Shown piece by piece: positions 1-6,948 of a stretch of 8,787 bases of DNA; within the stretch, counting starts at the first letter, position 1, and every line of letters begins with the position of its first letter. The notes under the pieces were generated by a model that saw nothing but the letters and a program-made list of their open reading frames with translations, was not told the DNA's origin and did not search any database. Made by a program: the position numbers and the translations under genes. The stretch spans positions 1 to 8,787 of the forward strand of contig CAMDKT010000222.1 in NCBI GenBank assembly GCA_945900935.1. The letters run 5' to 3'. This DNA comes from Candidatus Sulfopaludibacter sp. SbA3 (GTDB lineage: Bacteria > Acidobacteriota > Terriglobia > Bryobacterales > Bryobacteraceae).

Positions 1-607
1 CAGCCATCGGCCGAGTTACCCCAGAATGGTCTGGCCCCGCAACGCAGCATTCCCAAAACACAAACCTGGTGAACATCACGCGCCAAAGAATTCCCATGAT
101 TAGCCAATCCAATGCGACTTTGCAGCACAAAGTAAGTGGCATTGGGCCGATGGCGGCCGGCACTTGATCTCGCAGAACATGGCCAACAATGAGCAGACGA
201 TTACTGCGCCGGATGCGAACGTCTCGATCTTCAACTTTCATTACGCGGGGCCGCCGCGCGCGGTGGGGCAGAACTACTCAATCGGGATGAACGAGACGGG
301 CTTCGATGGATTCGACGACGCCCGGAGGCGGGTCGGCCGCGTTGCGGAAGCAGCTTGGATTCATGAAGCGGATTTTTGAAAAACTGGATCTGGCCCGAGT
401 GCGGCCGTTGGACGGCGTGTCATCTCATGCGCGATGCCTGGGAAACGCCGGGGAATCGTATCTTTGCTACGCGCATTACGGTGAGCTGCGAAACGGCTTC
501 CGGCCGCGATACGCGGTGGAAACGGCGAAGAAAACGGTGGCTTGGCGGATGCAGGTTCCGGAGGGGAAGTACACGAAGATATCGTGCTGGAACTGCGTCG
601 GCTATAA
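1..607 (+). pseudogene. Decayed cellulase-like glycoside hydrolase, C-terminal half (pseudogene)
   Basis: The family hydrolyses polysaccharides with a TIM-barrel domain, but this copy cannot make a whole enzyme. One frame from 164 reads HLISQN, then VSIFNFHYAGPPRAVGQNY, then IGMNETGFDG. This resembles the barrel region with the catalytic nucleophile Glu (NETGF) in cellulase-type hydrolases. Near 309 the reading jumps to the 306 frame (STTPGGGSAALRKQLGFMKR, then LDLARVRP, GESYLCYAHYGELRNG, VPEGKYT). Near 574 it jumps to a third frame that ends EDIVLELRRL with stop TAA at 605-607, a plausible native C-terminus. About 40-50 residues seem to be missing at the first jump and a few tens at the second, judged from remembered relatives. 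Before 164 the sequence is poorly interpretable. Frame 3 (3-173) is open and has a weak VTPEW match, so the left edge is uncertain. The 3' end overlaps the convergent isomerase gene by 6 bases. Family assignment is moderate; broken status is fairly sure. Confidence 0.62.
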
Positions 608-1648
608 CGCCGCGAGCACTTCTTTATAGAGGTACTTCGCGCCTTCGACGCCGTCCCACGGGCCGTCCTCATATTCGAGCGCGAAGATGCCCATGAACTT
701 GGCGTTGGTCATGATCCGCACACTGCGGCCGATATCGTTTTCCTTCCAGCGGTTCCAATACTTCGCATGAACTGTGGTGTGGGCGTAGGGGGCCAGGGCG
801 GCGAGTCCGTGATAGAGCCAATACTCGTGTTCCCAGTTGCAGAAATCCGGCGAGGCTTCGCACCACGGACTGTTCACTTCGTCGACGATGATGCGAATGT
901 TCATGGGGTTCGCGGTGAGGCCCCAGTGGTTTTCGAGCGTCACTTTGACGCCTACTTTGCCGCCGTGATCGGCCATCTCTTTGAACGATTCGATGCAGAG
1001 GCTGAGATCGCGGGCGAGGGCGTCGTTCTTCGGGTAGTCCGTCGTGACACTGGCGTTTGGCGAAATGCGCGGACCGCCGCTGTTGACGCGCATGGTTTTG
1101 GCTCCGATTTGCGCCGCGCCGTCGAGCCACTTCTTGGCCACGTCAATGCCGGCGCGGCGTTTGGCGGGATCGGGGTCGCTGATGTCGCGGGGGGCGTTGT
1201 TGGAAATGTGATGGCACTTAGTCCCGGTGGCGGCCATTTTGGCATTGAGTTTATCGAGCCATTTTTTCGCATTCGGCAGGGAGGGGTCGAACTCGAAAAC
1301 GTCACGCCTGTTGCCGTTAAAGGTCATCTCGGTTTTGGTGTACATGGAGTCGTCGCCGGTGTCGCCGAAGAGGCCGGAGAATAGATCCATGTGATAGACG
1401 CCGGGGAAGGTGTCCTTGGTGAACTGGGGGAAATCGAGCATGGTTAGCGTGCCGTACTTCTTCTTCATCTCGTCGGCCTGCGGGCTGGGCCGAGCGCTAC
1501 GCGACTTGAAGAGCTGCCGGATGGGCCAAGTGTTAGAGGCGATACGGGAGAGCTTTTCCTTTTCAGTGAGCGGTCGGGCGTTGACGCTTAGAAGGAGGCC
1601 GGATCCGGAGAGGAAGCCGCGGCGGCCGGGCGATTGTGTTTCTGTCAT
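602..1648 (-). CDS. Exported sugar phosphate isomerase/epimerase-like TIM-barrel protein
   Basis: This is a 348-residue protein of the xylose-isomerase-like TIM-barrel superfamily (AP endonuclease 2-type barrel). Members isomerise or epimerise sugars or sugar derivatives using a divalent metal; the substrate here is unknown. The N-terminus has a twin-arginine motif (GRRGFLSG, residues 8-15) and a short apolar stretch to about 24, suggesting Tat export, although the hydrophobic segment is short. The likely metal ligands are spread as in the family: E239 in TLENHWG, D268 in ASPDFCNWEHEY, H294 in TVHAKYW, and E325 in LEYEDGPWDGVEGAKYLY. Other conserved-looking blocks are KCHHISNNAPRDI (144-156) and GAKTMRVNSGGPRI (182-195). 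I chose ATG 1648 over an upstream in-frame start at 1699 because it places the Tat motif at the N-terminus. A weak GGGA lies 6 bases upstream. The gene looks intact and converges on the broken hydrolase. Fold assignment is firm; the reaction is not known. Confidence 0.88.
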   Translation of the reverse strand: MTETQSPGRRGFLSGSGLLLSVNARPLTEKEKLSRIASNTWPIRQLFKSRSARPSPQADEMKKKYGTLTMLDFPQFTKDTFPGVYHMDLFSGLFGDTGDDSMYTKTEMTFNGNRRDVFEFDPSLPNAKKWLDKLNAKMAATGTKCHHISNNAPRDISDPDPAKRRAGIDVAKKWLDGAAQIGAKTMRVNSGGPRISPNASVTTDYPKNDALARDLSLCIESFKEMADHGGKVGVKVTLENHWGLTANPMNIRIIVDEVNSPWCEASPDFCNWEHEYWLYHGLAALAPYAHTTVHAKYWNRWKENDIGRSVRIMTNAKFMGIFALEYEDGPWDGVEGAKYLYKEVLAAL

Positions 1649-1677
1649 TGGGTGTCCCGCCCCGTATTGTACCGAGC

Positions 1678-1706
1678 TTGACACTCTGGCGGAGAACAAC
1701 GATAAT
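1678..1706 (+). promoter_or_regulatory. Near-consensus sigma-70 promoter
   Basis: TTGACA at 1678-1683 matches the -35 box at 6 of 6 positions. A 17-base spacer follows, then GATAAT at 1701-1706, which matches the -10 box at 5 of 6. Transcription would start near 1713 and run rightward into the 117-residue gene at 1854, leaving a leader of about 140 bases. The site lies just upstream of the divergent isomerase start at 1648, so polymerase bound here could affect that gene too. The boxes are seen directly; activity is inferred from the housekeeping consensus. Confidence 0.7.
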
Positions 1707-1712
1707 AAGGTA

Positions 1713-1853
1713 CCGGAGCCTGCACCGGAAGTAACCAGATCGCAGCTAATTCAATCAATTATCGAAGTTGATAGGATTTAGCGAAATGCGGCGTAATGCC
1801 CCCCTTGAGCGCGATATCATGAGGCGGCTCGTCCTACAAAAGGAATTTAGGTT
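1713..1853 (+). other. Predicted ~140-base 5' leader
   Basis: This stretch lies between the predicted transcription start and the ATG at 1854. I see no complete riboswitch motif or strong terminator hairpin. Small inverted pairs exist (CCGG twice around 1713-1729, and TATC/GATA with a 6-base loop near 1760-1773). A Shine-Dalgarno-like AAGGA (1840-1844) lies 9 bases before the ATG and supports that start. A short overlapping frame begins at 1768 but runs into the gene in a different phase and is probably not coding. Confidence 0.35.
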
Positions 1854-2207
1854 ATGGAATATCAATTCACCGGATTCACCCACAATGGCGAGTTCCGCGA
1901 GTTTGCATTTAACGGCGTCGACGATGATCGCAATAAGACAGCTTATAAGGTGGTCGCGGACTTAGGACTCAGCCGGAAGTACAACATCGCGGTGCAGGAA
2001 TTGCCGTTGTTGTGCCGTCGCTTGCTGGAACAGATGCCGGAGGGTGCCGGACCGCAAACACTGACGTTTACCGAAGCCGATATGAAGGTGTTGGTCACGT
2101 TGCGAATGGCGACGCAACGGCAGAACATACACAAGAAGATTCAACGGCGTCCGAAGCCGGTGACATCACCGTGGCAGCAGCGCGTGGAGACGGTTCCGCA
2201 GACCTAG
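1854..2207 (+). CDS. Hypothetical 117-residue protein
   Basis: I do not recognise a named family. The protein starts MEYQFTGFTHNGEFREFAF and has no signal peptide or membrane segment, so it is probably cytoplasmic. The first 80 residues read as a mixed alpha/beta domain: a YxFTGF strand, an acidic turn (GVDDDRNK, 21-28), a helix-like KTAYKVVADLGLSRKYNI, a leucine-rich helix (VQELPLLCRRLLEQMPEG), and then TLTFTEADMKVL. From about residue 85 the tail is basic and polar (RQNIHKKIQRRPKP), suggesting disorder or contact with nucleic acid; this is inference only. The start is supported by AAGGA 9 bases upstream and by the strong promoter at 1678-1706. The stop codon overlaps that of the convergent toroid gene. 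It looks like a real, expressed, standalone gene. Confidence 0.7.
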   Translation: MEYQFTGFTHNGEFREFAFNGVDDDRNKTAYKVVADLGLSRKYNIAVQELPLLCRRLLEQMPEGAGPQTLTFTEADMKVLVTLRMATQRQNIHKKIQRRPKPVTSPWQQRVETVPQT

Positions 2208-2986
2208 CTATTCGCCAACGCCGAAACGGCGAGGGCAGTGGCGATCAGCGGATCGTCTTCCTTAACCAGCGGCTCGGCGTTTTGCCAACTGCCGTTCAAA
2301 AGCTGTCGCTTTGCCAGGGCTTTGGCGAAGGGCACATCGCGTTTGCGCCCGGCTGCGCGGAAAGCGCGGGTGGCAGCGTCGGCGTAGTAGTAGCGCAGTC
2401 CTTCGGCGTAACGTTCACGGGCGGCGCTGGGGAAACCGGCGGGCAATTCCGGATGATCGTTTGCTTGCATCCATCGCAGTGCTGGCTGGGTATTCGTTGC
2501 GCCCGCGGCGATTTGGGAGAGCAATCCATCGGCGGTCGTAGTGGCGTAACTGGCGAAGCCCGATGCAGTTTCGCCGGCTTTGTTTGCGCCGGTTTCGACG
2601 GTGGAGAAGAGGAAGCCGCCATCGGCGTTCTGACAGCGGCTGACGAAAACCATGGCGTTCCGCATCGCTGGGTCAGCGCCGGAAATACCCGCCTGGGCCA
2701 AGCCTTCCAGAACGTGACGGGTCATGGAGAGATCGATGTGGCCGGAGTCCGGCGCGGTACGGGGCGCGCCGCCAATGCCCCAAGCGCCGAAGGCCTCGTG
2801 CTTCGGTTGCCAGCCGTTTTCGGGCGACATTTGCTGCGTGCGCAACCAGTTGATGAGGCGGGGGACGAGCGGATTTCGCGTGCGGACGAAGACGCGAAGC
2901 GTGAGCGCGGTGGCGTAGCAGGGATAGTCCTCGGCGGTGATGCCGACCGCGCCTTCGGGGCTGACGTGACGAACCAGGAAGGCCAC
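2204..2986 (-). CDS. Squalene-cyclase/prenyltransferase-type toroid protein, 5'-truncated
   Basis: This 260-residue product resembles the alpha/alpha-toroid repeats shared by squalene-hopene cyclases and prenyltransferase beta subunits. QW-like motif pieces recur: LRTQQMSPENGWQ (48-60), SRCQNADGGFLFS (about 135-147) and AKRQLLNGSW (about 224-233). Conserved-looking Y/A/L helices lie between them (DYPCYATALTLRVF). No DxDD-type cyclase acid motif is seen, so activity as a terpene cyclase is doubtful. The GTG at 2986 is the first usual start in frame, but recognisable sequence continues upstream to about 3049 (LIVNALLDAG, then SPDDPRIRRAV) with no start codon. The frame is closed only at 3125-3127. 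Just there a palindromic element begins, so the gene probably lost its N-terminus and any signal peptide. Relatives are usually well over 300 residues. It ends in a stop shared by overlap with the plus-strand gene. It may be a pseudogene. Confidence 0.6.
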   Translation of the reverse strand: MAFLVRHVSPEGAVGITAEDYPCYATALTLRVFVRTRNPLVPRLINWLRTQQMSPENGWQPKHEAFGAWGIGGAPRTAPDSGHIDLSMTRHVLEGLAQAGISGADPAMRNAMVFVSRCQNADGGFLFSTVETGANKAGETASGFASYATTTADGLLSQIAAGATNTQPALRWMQANDHPELPAGFPSAARERYAEGLRYYYADAATRAFRAAGRKRDVPFAKALAKRQLLNGSWQNAEPLVKEDDPLIATALAVSALANS

Positions 2987-3043
2987 AGCGCGGCGTATGC
3001 GCGGGTCATCGGGAGAGGCACCCGCGTCGAGCAGCGCGTTGAC

Positions 3044-3222
3044 GATTAACCTGAATCCGGCAGTTCGCCTCCACCGGTCCAGGCAAACCGCAATGTTTTC
3101 ACTGCCGCGTGATGTGCCTCGCCTTCACCCGTTGGGTGAAGTGCGGAGCAGTTGGGACGCTCAATAGACGCGGGCGTCCCCCGCTATTTCGACCGGCTCA
3201 ACTGCCGGATTTAGGATCAACC
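3044..3222. repeat. ~179-base imperfect palindromic element
   Basis: The outer arms at 3044-3069 and 3195-3222 are inverted copies that match at about 22 of 28 aligned columns. They include an exact 12-base core, AACTGCCGGATT (plus strand 3200-3211; inverse at 3054-3065). The midpoint falls at 3133, and exactly there sits a perfect 8-base-pair hairpin, CTTCACCC-GTT-GGGTGAAG (3123-3141). The arms near the hairpin are also alike, while the middle of each arm is not. A smaller palindrome, GACGC-GG-GCGTC, lies at 3167-3178. This layout fits a REP-pair or MITE-like intergenic repeat. One end coincides with the point where the toroid gene loses its homology. It carries no transposase. Copy number cannot be judged from one window. 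Confidence 0.55.
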
Positions 3223-3296
3223 ATGTTGTCGAAATTCTATTTTATACGACGATTCCAGTGGCGGGGGATAGCGCGCCGTCGTGGGCCTGCCCCGTG

Positions 3297-3371
3297 GTTA
3301 GCGGCGAGCGAAAGAAACCCACACGACCTTGGCCACCGGCTTGGATACCGCACTGCGCGAGCGCCGCTAAC
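3297..3371. repeat. 75-base element with perfect 10-base terminal inverted repeats
   Basis: GTTAGCGGCG at 3297-3306 is perfectly inverted as CGCCGCTAAC at 3362-3371, with about 55 bases between. Similarity continues weakly inward (GAGCG against GCGAGCG). The right arm contains the TAG stop codon of the TPR gene (3367-3369 on the minus strand), so the gene ends inside the repeat. A second inverted pair (GTCGTGGG at 3278-3285 with CCCACACGAC at 3318-3327, 2-base bulge) interleaves with it. There is no T-run after the stem, so it is not an ordinary intrinsic terminator. It could be a small non-autonomous repeat or a structured 3' end. Confidence 0.42.
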
Positions 3372-4452
3372 TCTGCTTCAACCGTTTAAGCTCCGACTTT
3401 GCCTCTTCCAAATCCGGCTGTAACCGCAGCGCAATCGTCAGTTCGCGAACAGCGTCGGACTTGCGCCCTTCTTTGGAATAGAGAGACGCCAAGAGCATGC
3501 GGGCCTGGGCATGGGTGGGCTTGCGGCCCTCGGGGGTGTTGGAGAGATAGTGATTCAGATACTGCTCCGCGCGACGGAAATCGCGGCCGATATCGAGCAG
3601 CGCGCTGGCGGCGGAATAGAAGGGCGCGAAGTCTTCGGGAACGGCTTTCGCGGCGCGGGCCAGCGTCGCCTCCAGTTCCGGGTAACGCTCCTTCGCGGCT
3701 TGCGCGTAGGCGAGAATTTCGTAGCCGGACGCGGAGGCGGGATCCAGGCGAATGGTCTCCGTCGCGGCCTGTTCGGCCAGATCGAGTCGTTTTGTTTTGG
3801 CAGTGCAGCAGTAGAAACGACCGAGGGAAATACGGGCCAGGATGAAGCCTGGATCGGCCTGGATCGCCTGTAAAAGCCAGCGTTCGACGGTGGCGTCCTC
3901 TCCGGTCTCCTGGAGTAGCCGGGCATGGGCGAGGTTGCCCCAAACAGGCCGTTTCCCACGGAGCTGATCCGCGATGCGGAGCGCCTTTTTCTTATCGCCG
4001 CCGGCAATGCCGGGGGCTTTCCAGCTAAACATCATTTGGACCAGGAGCGCGTCGAGGCTGTTGGGGTCGAGGGCGAGGGAGGCGTCGATTTCGCGCTTCA
4101 TTCGGCGGACGTGGCCAAGTGCGGCAATGGCGCTGCTGCGGTCGGCGAGGAAGGCCGACGCCTCGGCCATCTGGGCGTGCGCGCCGTGATTGCGCGGTTC
4201 CAAGGCGACAGCCCGTTCCGCTTCCGCCAATGCGCCGTAGTGGTCTCCAAAACTCGATTTGATTTTGGAAAGCCACAAATGCGCCTGGCCGTCGTTGGGA
4301 TCGGCCTTCAACTTGTCGTCAGTGAGTTGACGAAGTTTTTTCCAATGCCCCGCTTCCATTAAAGTGTCCCACTGCGGATTTGCGCCGGTCTGGGCAGATA
4401 AAAAAGTCAGGCTTGCAAGGCCGATACATACAGCGAATCGAATGAATACCAC
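3367..4452 (-). CDS. Secreted or periplasmic TPR-repeat protein
   Basis: The protein has 361 residues and starts at GTG 4452 with a classical signal peptide (MVFIRFAVCIGLASLTFLSA, likely cut before Q21). After it come tetratricopeptide repeats, the helix pairs that bind protein partners. Clear units are AHLWLSKIKSSFGDHYGALA to VALEPRN (57-88), an adjoining unit ending in EIDASLALDPNS (about 121-132), LARISLGRFYCC to ETIRLDPAS (205-240), GYEILAYAQAAKERYPELEA (243-262), and ARMLLASLYSKEGRKSDAVRE to LRLQPDLEEAKSELKRL (317-358). No enzymatic motif is visible. It sits 11 bases after the end of the SBBP/TIGR03437 gene, so it should be the third gene of that transcript. No good Shine-Dalgarno precedes the GTG. 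Its stop lies in an inverted repeat. It looks intact. The partner is unknown; the co-transcribed exported proteins are the natural candidates. Confidence 0.82.
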   Translation of the reverse strand: MVFIRFAVCIGLASLTFLSAQTGANPQWDTLMEAGHWKKLRQLTDDKLKADPNDGQAHLWLSKIKSSFGDHYGALAEAERAVALEPRNHGAHAQMAEASAFLADRSSAIAALGHVRRMKREIDASLALDPNSLDALLVQMMFSWKAPGIAGGDKKKALRIADQLRGKRPVWGNLAHARLLQETGEDATVERWLLQAIQADPGFILARISLGRFYCCTAKTKRLDLAEQAATETIRLDPASASGYEILAYAQAAKERYPELEATLARAAKAVPEDFAPFYSAASALLDIGRDFRRAEQYLNHYLSNTPEGRKPTHAQARMLLASLYSKEGRKSDAVRELTIALRLQPDLEEAKSELKRLKQS

Positions 4453-4463
4453 TACTAACGAGT

Positions 4464-5074
4464 TTACCGAATTGCGATGGTCACCCGCTCGCTGGGCTCA
4501 ACGCCGAAAGGGCCGTCCATGCCGCCAATGAAAATCGGAATGGCCGGCCCCGATGACGACGTCTCCGGCACACGGATGTTCATTTGCAGAACACCGGCGA
4601 CCAGGCCCGGCGGTGACTTTGCCATCCACTCCCTCCGGCTGCGTGCGGCCCTCACCGGTGCCGTACAGCACAACGATCGACCCCTTCTCCGCCGGATTCG
4701 ACGGCGAGTTCACGCTGCCATCCTGATTCAGAATTGCGCCTGGGCCGCGCCCGGAAGAGTCCTGGGAAAAAATGCCAACCAACGCAGGGGCGGCCCATAA
4801 AACCAGCGGATTCGAACGAAGCCCCTGATAGTCGACTTGCGCCACCGTTCGCCCATTCGGCGTTACGCTGTAGGGAACGACGGCGCTAATTTTACAGCAG
4901 CGGGGCTGGCACGCCGTCGAACAATACGCGGACGCCGGCGAGCGTTGTATCGACGCGACCATCCGCCGTCAGCCGTAGCGTGGTAAGTTGCGCGGGCCCG
5001 ATTTCGTTGCCGAAAAGCACGACAATCTGACCGGGCGCGACGACGCCGTTGATGCCGACCTGATAGCTGGCGGC
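4464..5074 (-). other. TIGR03437-type C-terminal domain within the broken SBBP gene
   Basis: Pieces in three phases add up to the Solibacter-type C-terminal domain. AASYQVGINGVVAPGQIVVL to AGVRVLFDGVPAP is in the first phase, SAVVPYSVTPNGRTVAQVDY to GRGPGAILNQDGSVNSPSNP and IVVLYGTGEGRTQPEGVDGK in the second, and PGLVAGVLQMNIRVPETSSS to VTIAIR in the third. About four residues seem lost at the first junction, plus a phase change, and about 25 at the second. In Bryobacterales such domains end many exported proteins and are presumed, not shown, to act in surface attachment or sorting. Confidence 0.8.
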
Positions 5075-5211
5075 GCTGACCACCGAACCGAGCGCCATGG
5101 AATTTCTGGCGGCGAAATCGAACTTGGCCAGGAAGGCGGTTACGAAGGCCGTGCGGTCGGTCGGCTCGTAATTGGCTAGCGTGCGGGGAAAGTTAATGGA
5201 GCTCGCCAAAC

Positions 5212-6300
5212 CCTTTAGATAGGCGTTTCCGGCGCTGTCCAGCGCGCCCCCCTGGCCGCTTCCCCGTTGTTGCCGCCGAAATAGGTGGAGTAGACGAGCG
5301 CCTTGGTGAGGAACGCCGCCTGCGCCGTCCGCCCCGCCCCGCGGCGAAGCAGGCCGAGTCCCGATTGAAACACATCGGGCGTCACCGGAAAGTCGGGCGA
5401 CTCCGTGCCGCCAGCTACGTAGGCGTTGCCCTGAGCGTCAATGGCCAAACTATAGGCGATCTCATTCTTGCTGCCGCCAACCAAGGTTGAGTAGACGAGA
5501 GCGGTGCCGGCTGCGTTGAGTTTGGAAACGAACACGTCATCGCCAATCGCGGCTTTCCGAAACGCCTGGGCGGTGACCGGGAAATTCGGCGAAGCGGTGA
5601 AGCCGGCCACATAGGCGTTGCCAGCGGCGTCATTGGCCCCGCCTCCGTAGGCCGGTTGGAGCGAGCCCGGCCTTTGAGCGAACGTAGCGGCATCGGCCGT
5701 TCGGGTGATGTAGGCGTTGCCGACCGCGTCGGTCCCGGCGGCGCCAAGAAAAGTGGAATAGACGATGGTTGACCCGAGCGGATCGAGTTTGGTGAGGAAC
5801 GCATCCGTAGCGCACCCCCCATAGGCCGATTGCAGCGCACCGTTGGTCACCGGGAAGTTTCGCGACGCCGTTCCCCCGGTGATAAAAGCGCTACCGGTAT
5901 CGCTTGGGATTCCAGTCAGCGAGCTTTCGTTCTGACTGCCGCCGAGATAGGTCGAGTAGACGAGCGCCGAACCGGAGGGGTTCAACTTAGCGACAAACAA
6001 ATCGTAACCGCCTTTGTTTATAGGCTGCGCGGTGCCGGCGGTGACGGGGAAGTTGATTGCATCGGTGCTGCCGGCGACGTAGGCGCTACCGGCGCGATCA
6101 ACGGCGATTCGCAGGCCTCGTGTGGTGGGCGCCGCGCCGCTCTCGGTGACGCTGCCGCCCAGAAACGTCGAATAGAGCAGCGCCGAAGGCCGGCTGGAGG
6201 CCGCTTACCGTGAGAAAACCCGAGTTGGCATTGCCGGTGAGATAGGTATTGCCGGCGGCGTCGATGGCAATCCCATCGCCGACCGAACTGCTCGATGTCA
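5212..6300 (-). repeat. SBBP beta-propeller repeat array
   Basis: About seven degenerate units of roughly 50-60 residues lie in tandem. Visible anchors, reading leftward, are LSYSTLLTSS, ALLYSTFLGGS, ALVYSTYLGGS, TIVYSTFLGAAG, AGNAYVAGFTASPNFPVT, ALVYSTLVGGS and ALVYSTYFGGN. Unit 1 loses its end and the start of unit 2. Unit 4 lacks the AIAVD stretch. Units 4 and 5 are fused by loss of a DAFVAKLNP-to-LGGSG block. Unit 6 lacks the LNPAGS link to unit 7. Repeats like these invite both slippage in the cell and collapse in assembly. Confidence 0.75.
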
Positions 6301-6948
6301 GAAGCGTGGAATAGCTCAACACCGGATCGATAATCAAGGGCCGGGACACGTCGTAGGGACTAACCGCGAACCCGGCGCGATTTTCGCTGTCGATACGGAA
6401 GCGGCCCTCGACCGTTCGCCGAACGCCGTCGATTTCCTGATAAATATACGGCTTCTGCAGTCGAATCGTGTCGAGCAGCAAATCGCCGGCGTCGTCGAGG
6501 CGGGGCGTGGCGCCGTCGAAAGCAAGCCGGATCACGCGCGGATCGGCGCCCGGAGCGACGACGAAATCAAACTCAAGTTGGCGGTCCTTGCCGTAGTAGA
6601 TCAGGTCGATGCCGGGATAGACCTTTTCTACGCGCACACGCGCAAAATGCGGCACATGGGTTCGCCAGTGTTGTGGATCGCCGCCGAGAAAGTAATTGCT
6701 TTCGCCGGGCAGTTTGTCGATGCCGTCCATCGCCGCGGCAGGATTCCCGCCATCTACCCGCATGAGGACAATACGGTCCGCGCCCAACAGAAACTGCGCC
6801 TCCGCCGCCGCGAGTAACACGCCATCGGCGACGAAGCGGGCGGGCTTCCTGAACTGGCCGCGATTCGCCTCGAAGTGGAGCGGAATCCTGGCGAAATCCG
6901 CCCAACACGCCGGAAGCAGCACGAGAAAAAGGCAGCGAGGAAGCAGAG

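Noticed and set aside
3..173. Open frame at the left edge as a separate small gene
   Set aside because: It has no clear start or ribosome-binding site. A weak VTPEW match suggests it is at most part of the decayed hydrolase.
767..1384. Plus-strand frame of 205 residues opposite the isomerase gene
   Set aside because: It shows low-complexity Gly/Val composition and no family signals. The minus strand carries clear metal-site motifs.
1649..1699. Upstream start for the isomerase gene at 1699
   Set aside because: It would add 17 residues before the Tat motif and run through the -35/-10 region of the divergent promoter. The ATG at 1648 puts RRGFL at the normal position.
2012..3049. Long plus-strand frame of 345 residues opposite the toroid gene
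   Set aside because: It is glycine/arginine/valine-rich with no recognisable domain. The opposite strand has QW-like motifs and family-like sequence, so this is an antisense shadow in GC-rich DNA.
3123..3141. Perfect hairpin as an intrinsic terminator
   Set aside because: No T-run follows on either strand, and its position at the exact centre of a larger palindrome gives a better explanation.
5247..5252. Six-base C run as a programmed frameshift or phase-variation switch
   Set aside because: It is only six bases long, has no typical slippery heptamer or stimulatory structure, and other breaks downstream would still disrupt the protein. A plain indel or sequencing error is simpler.
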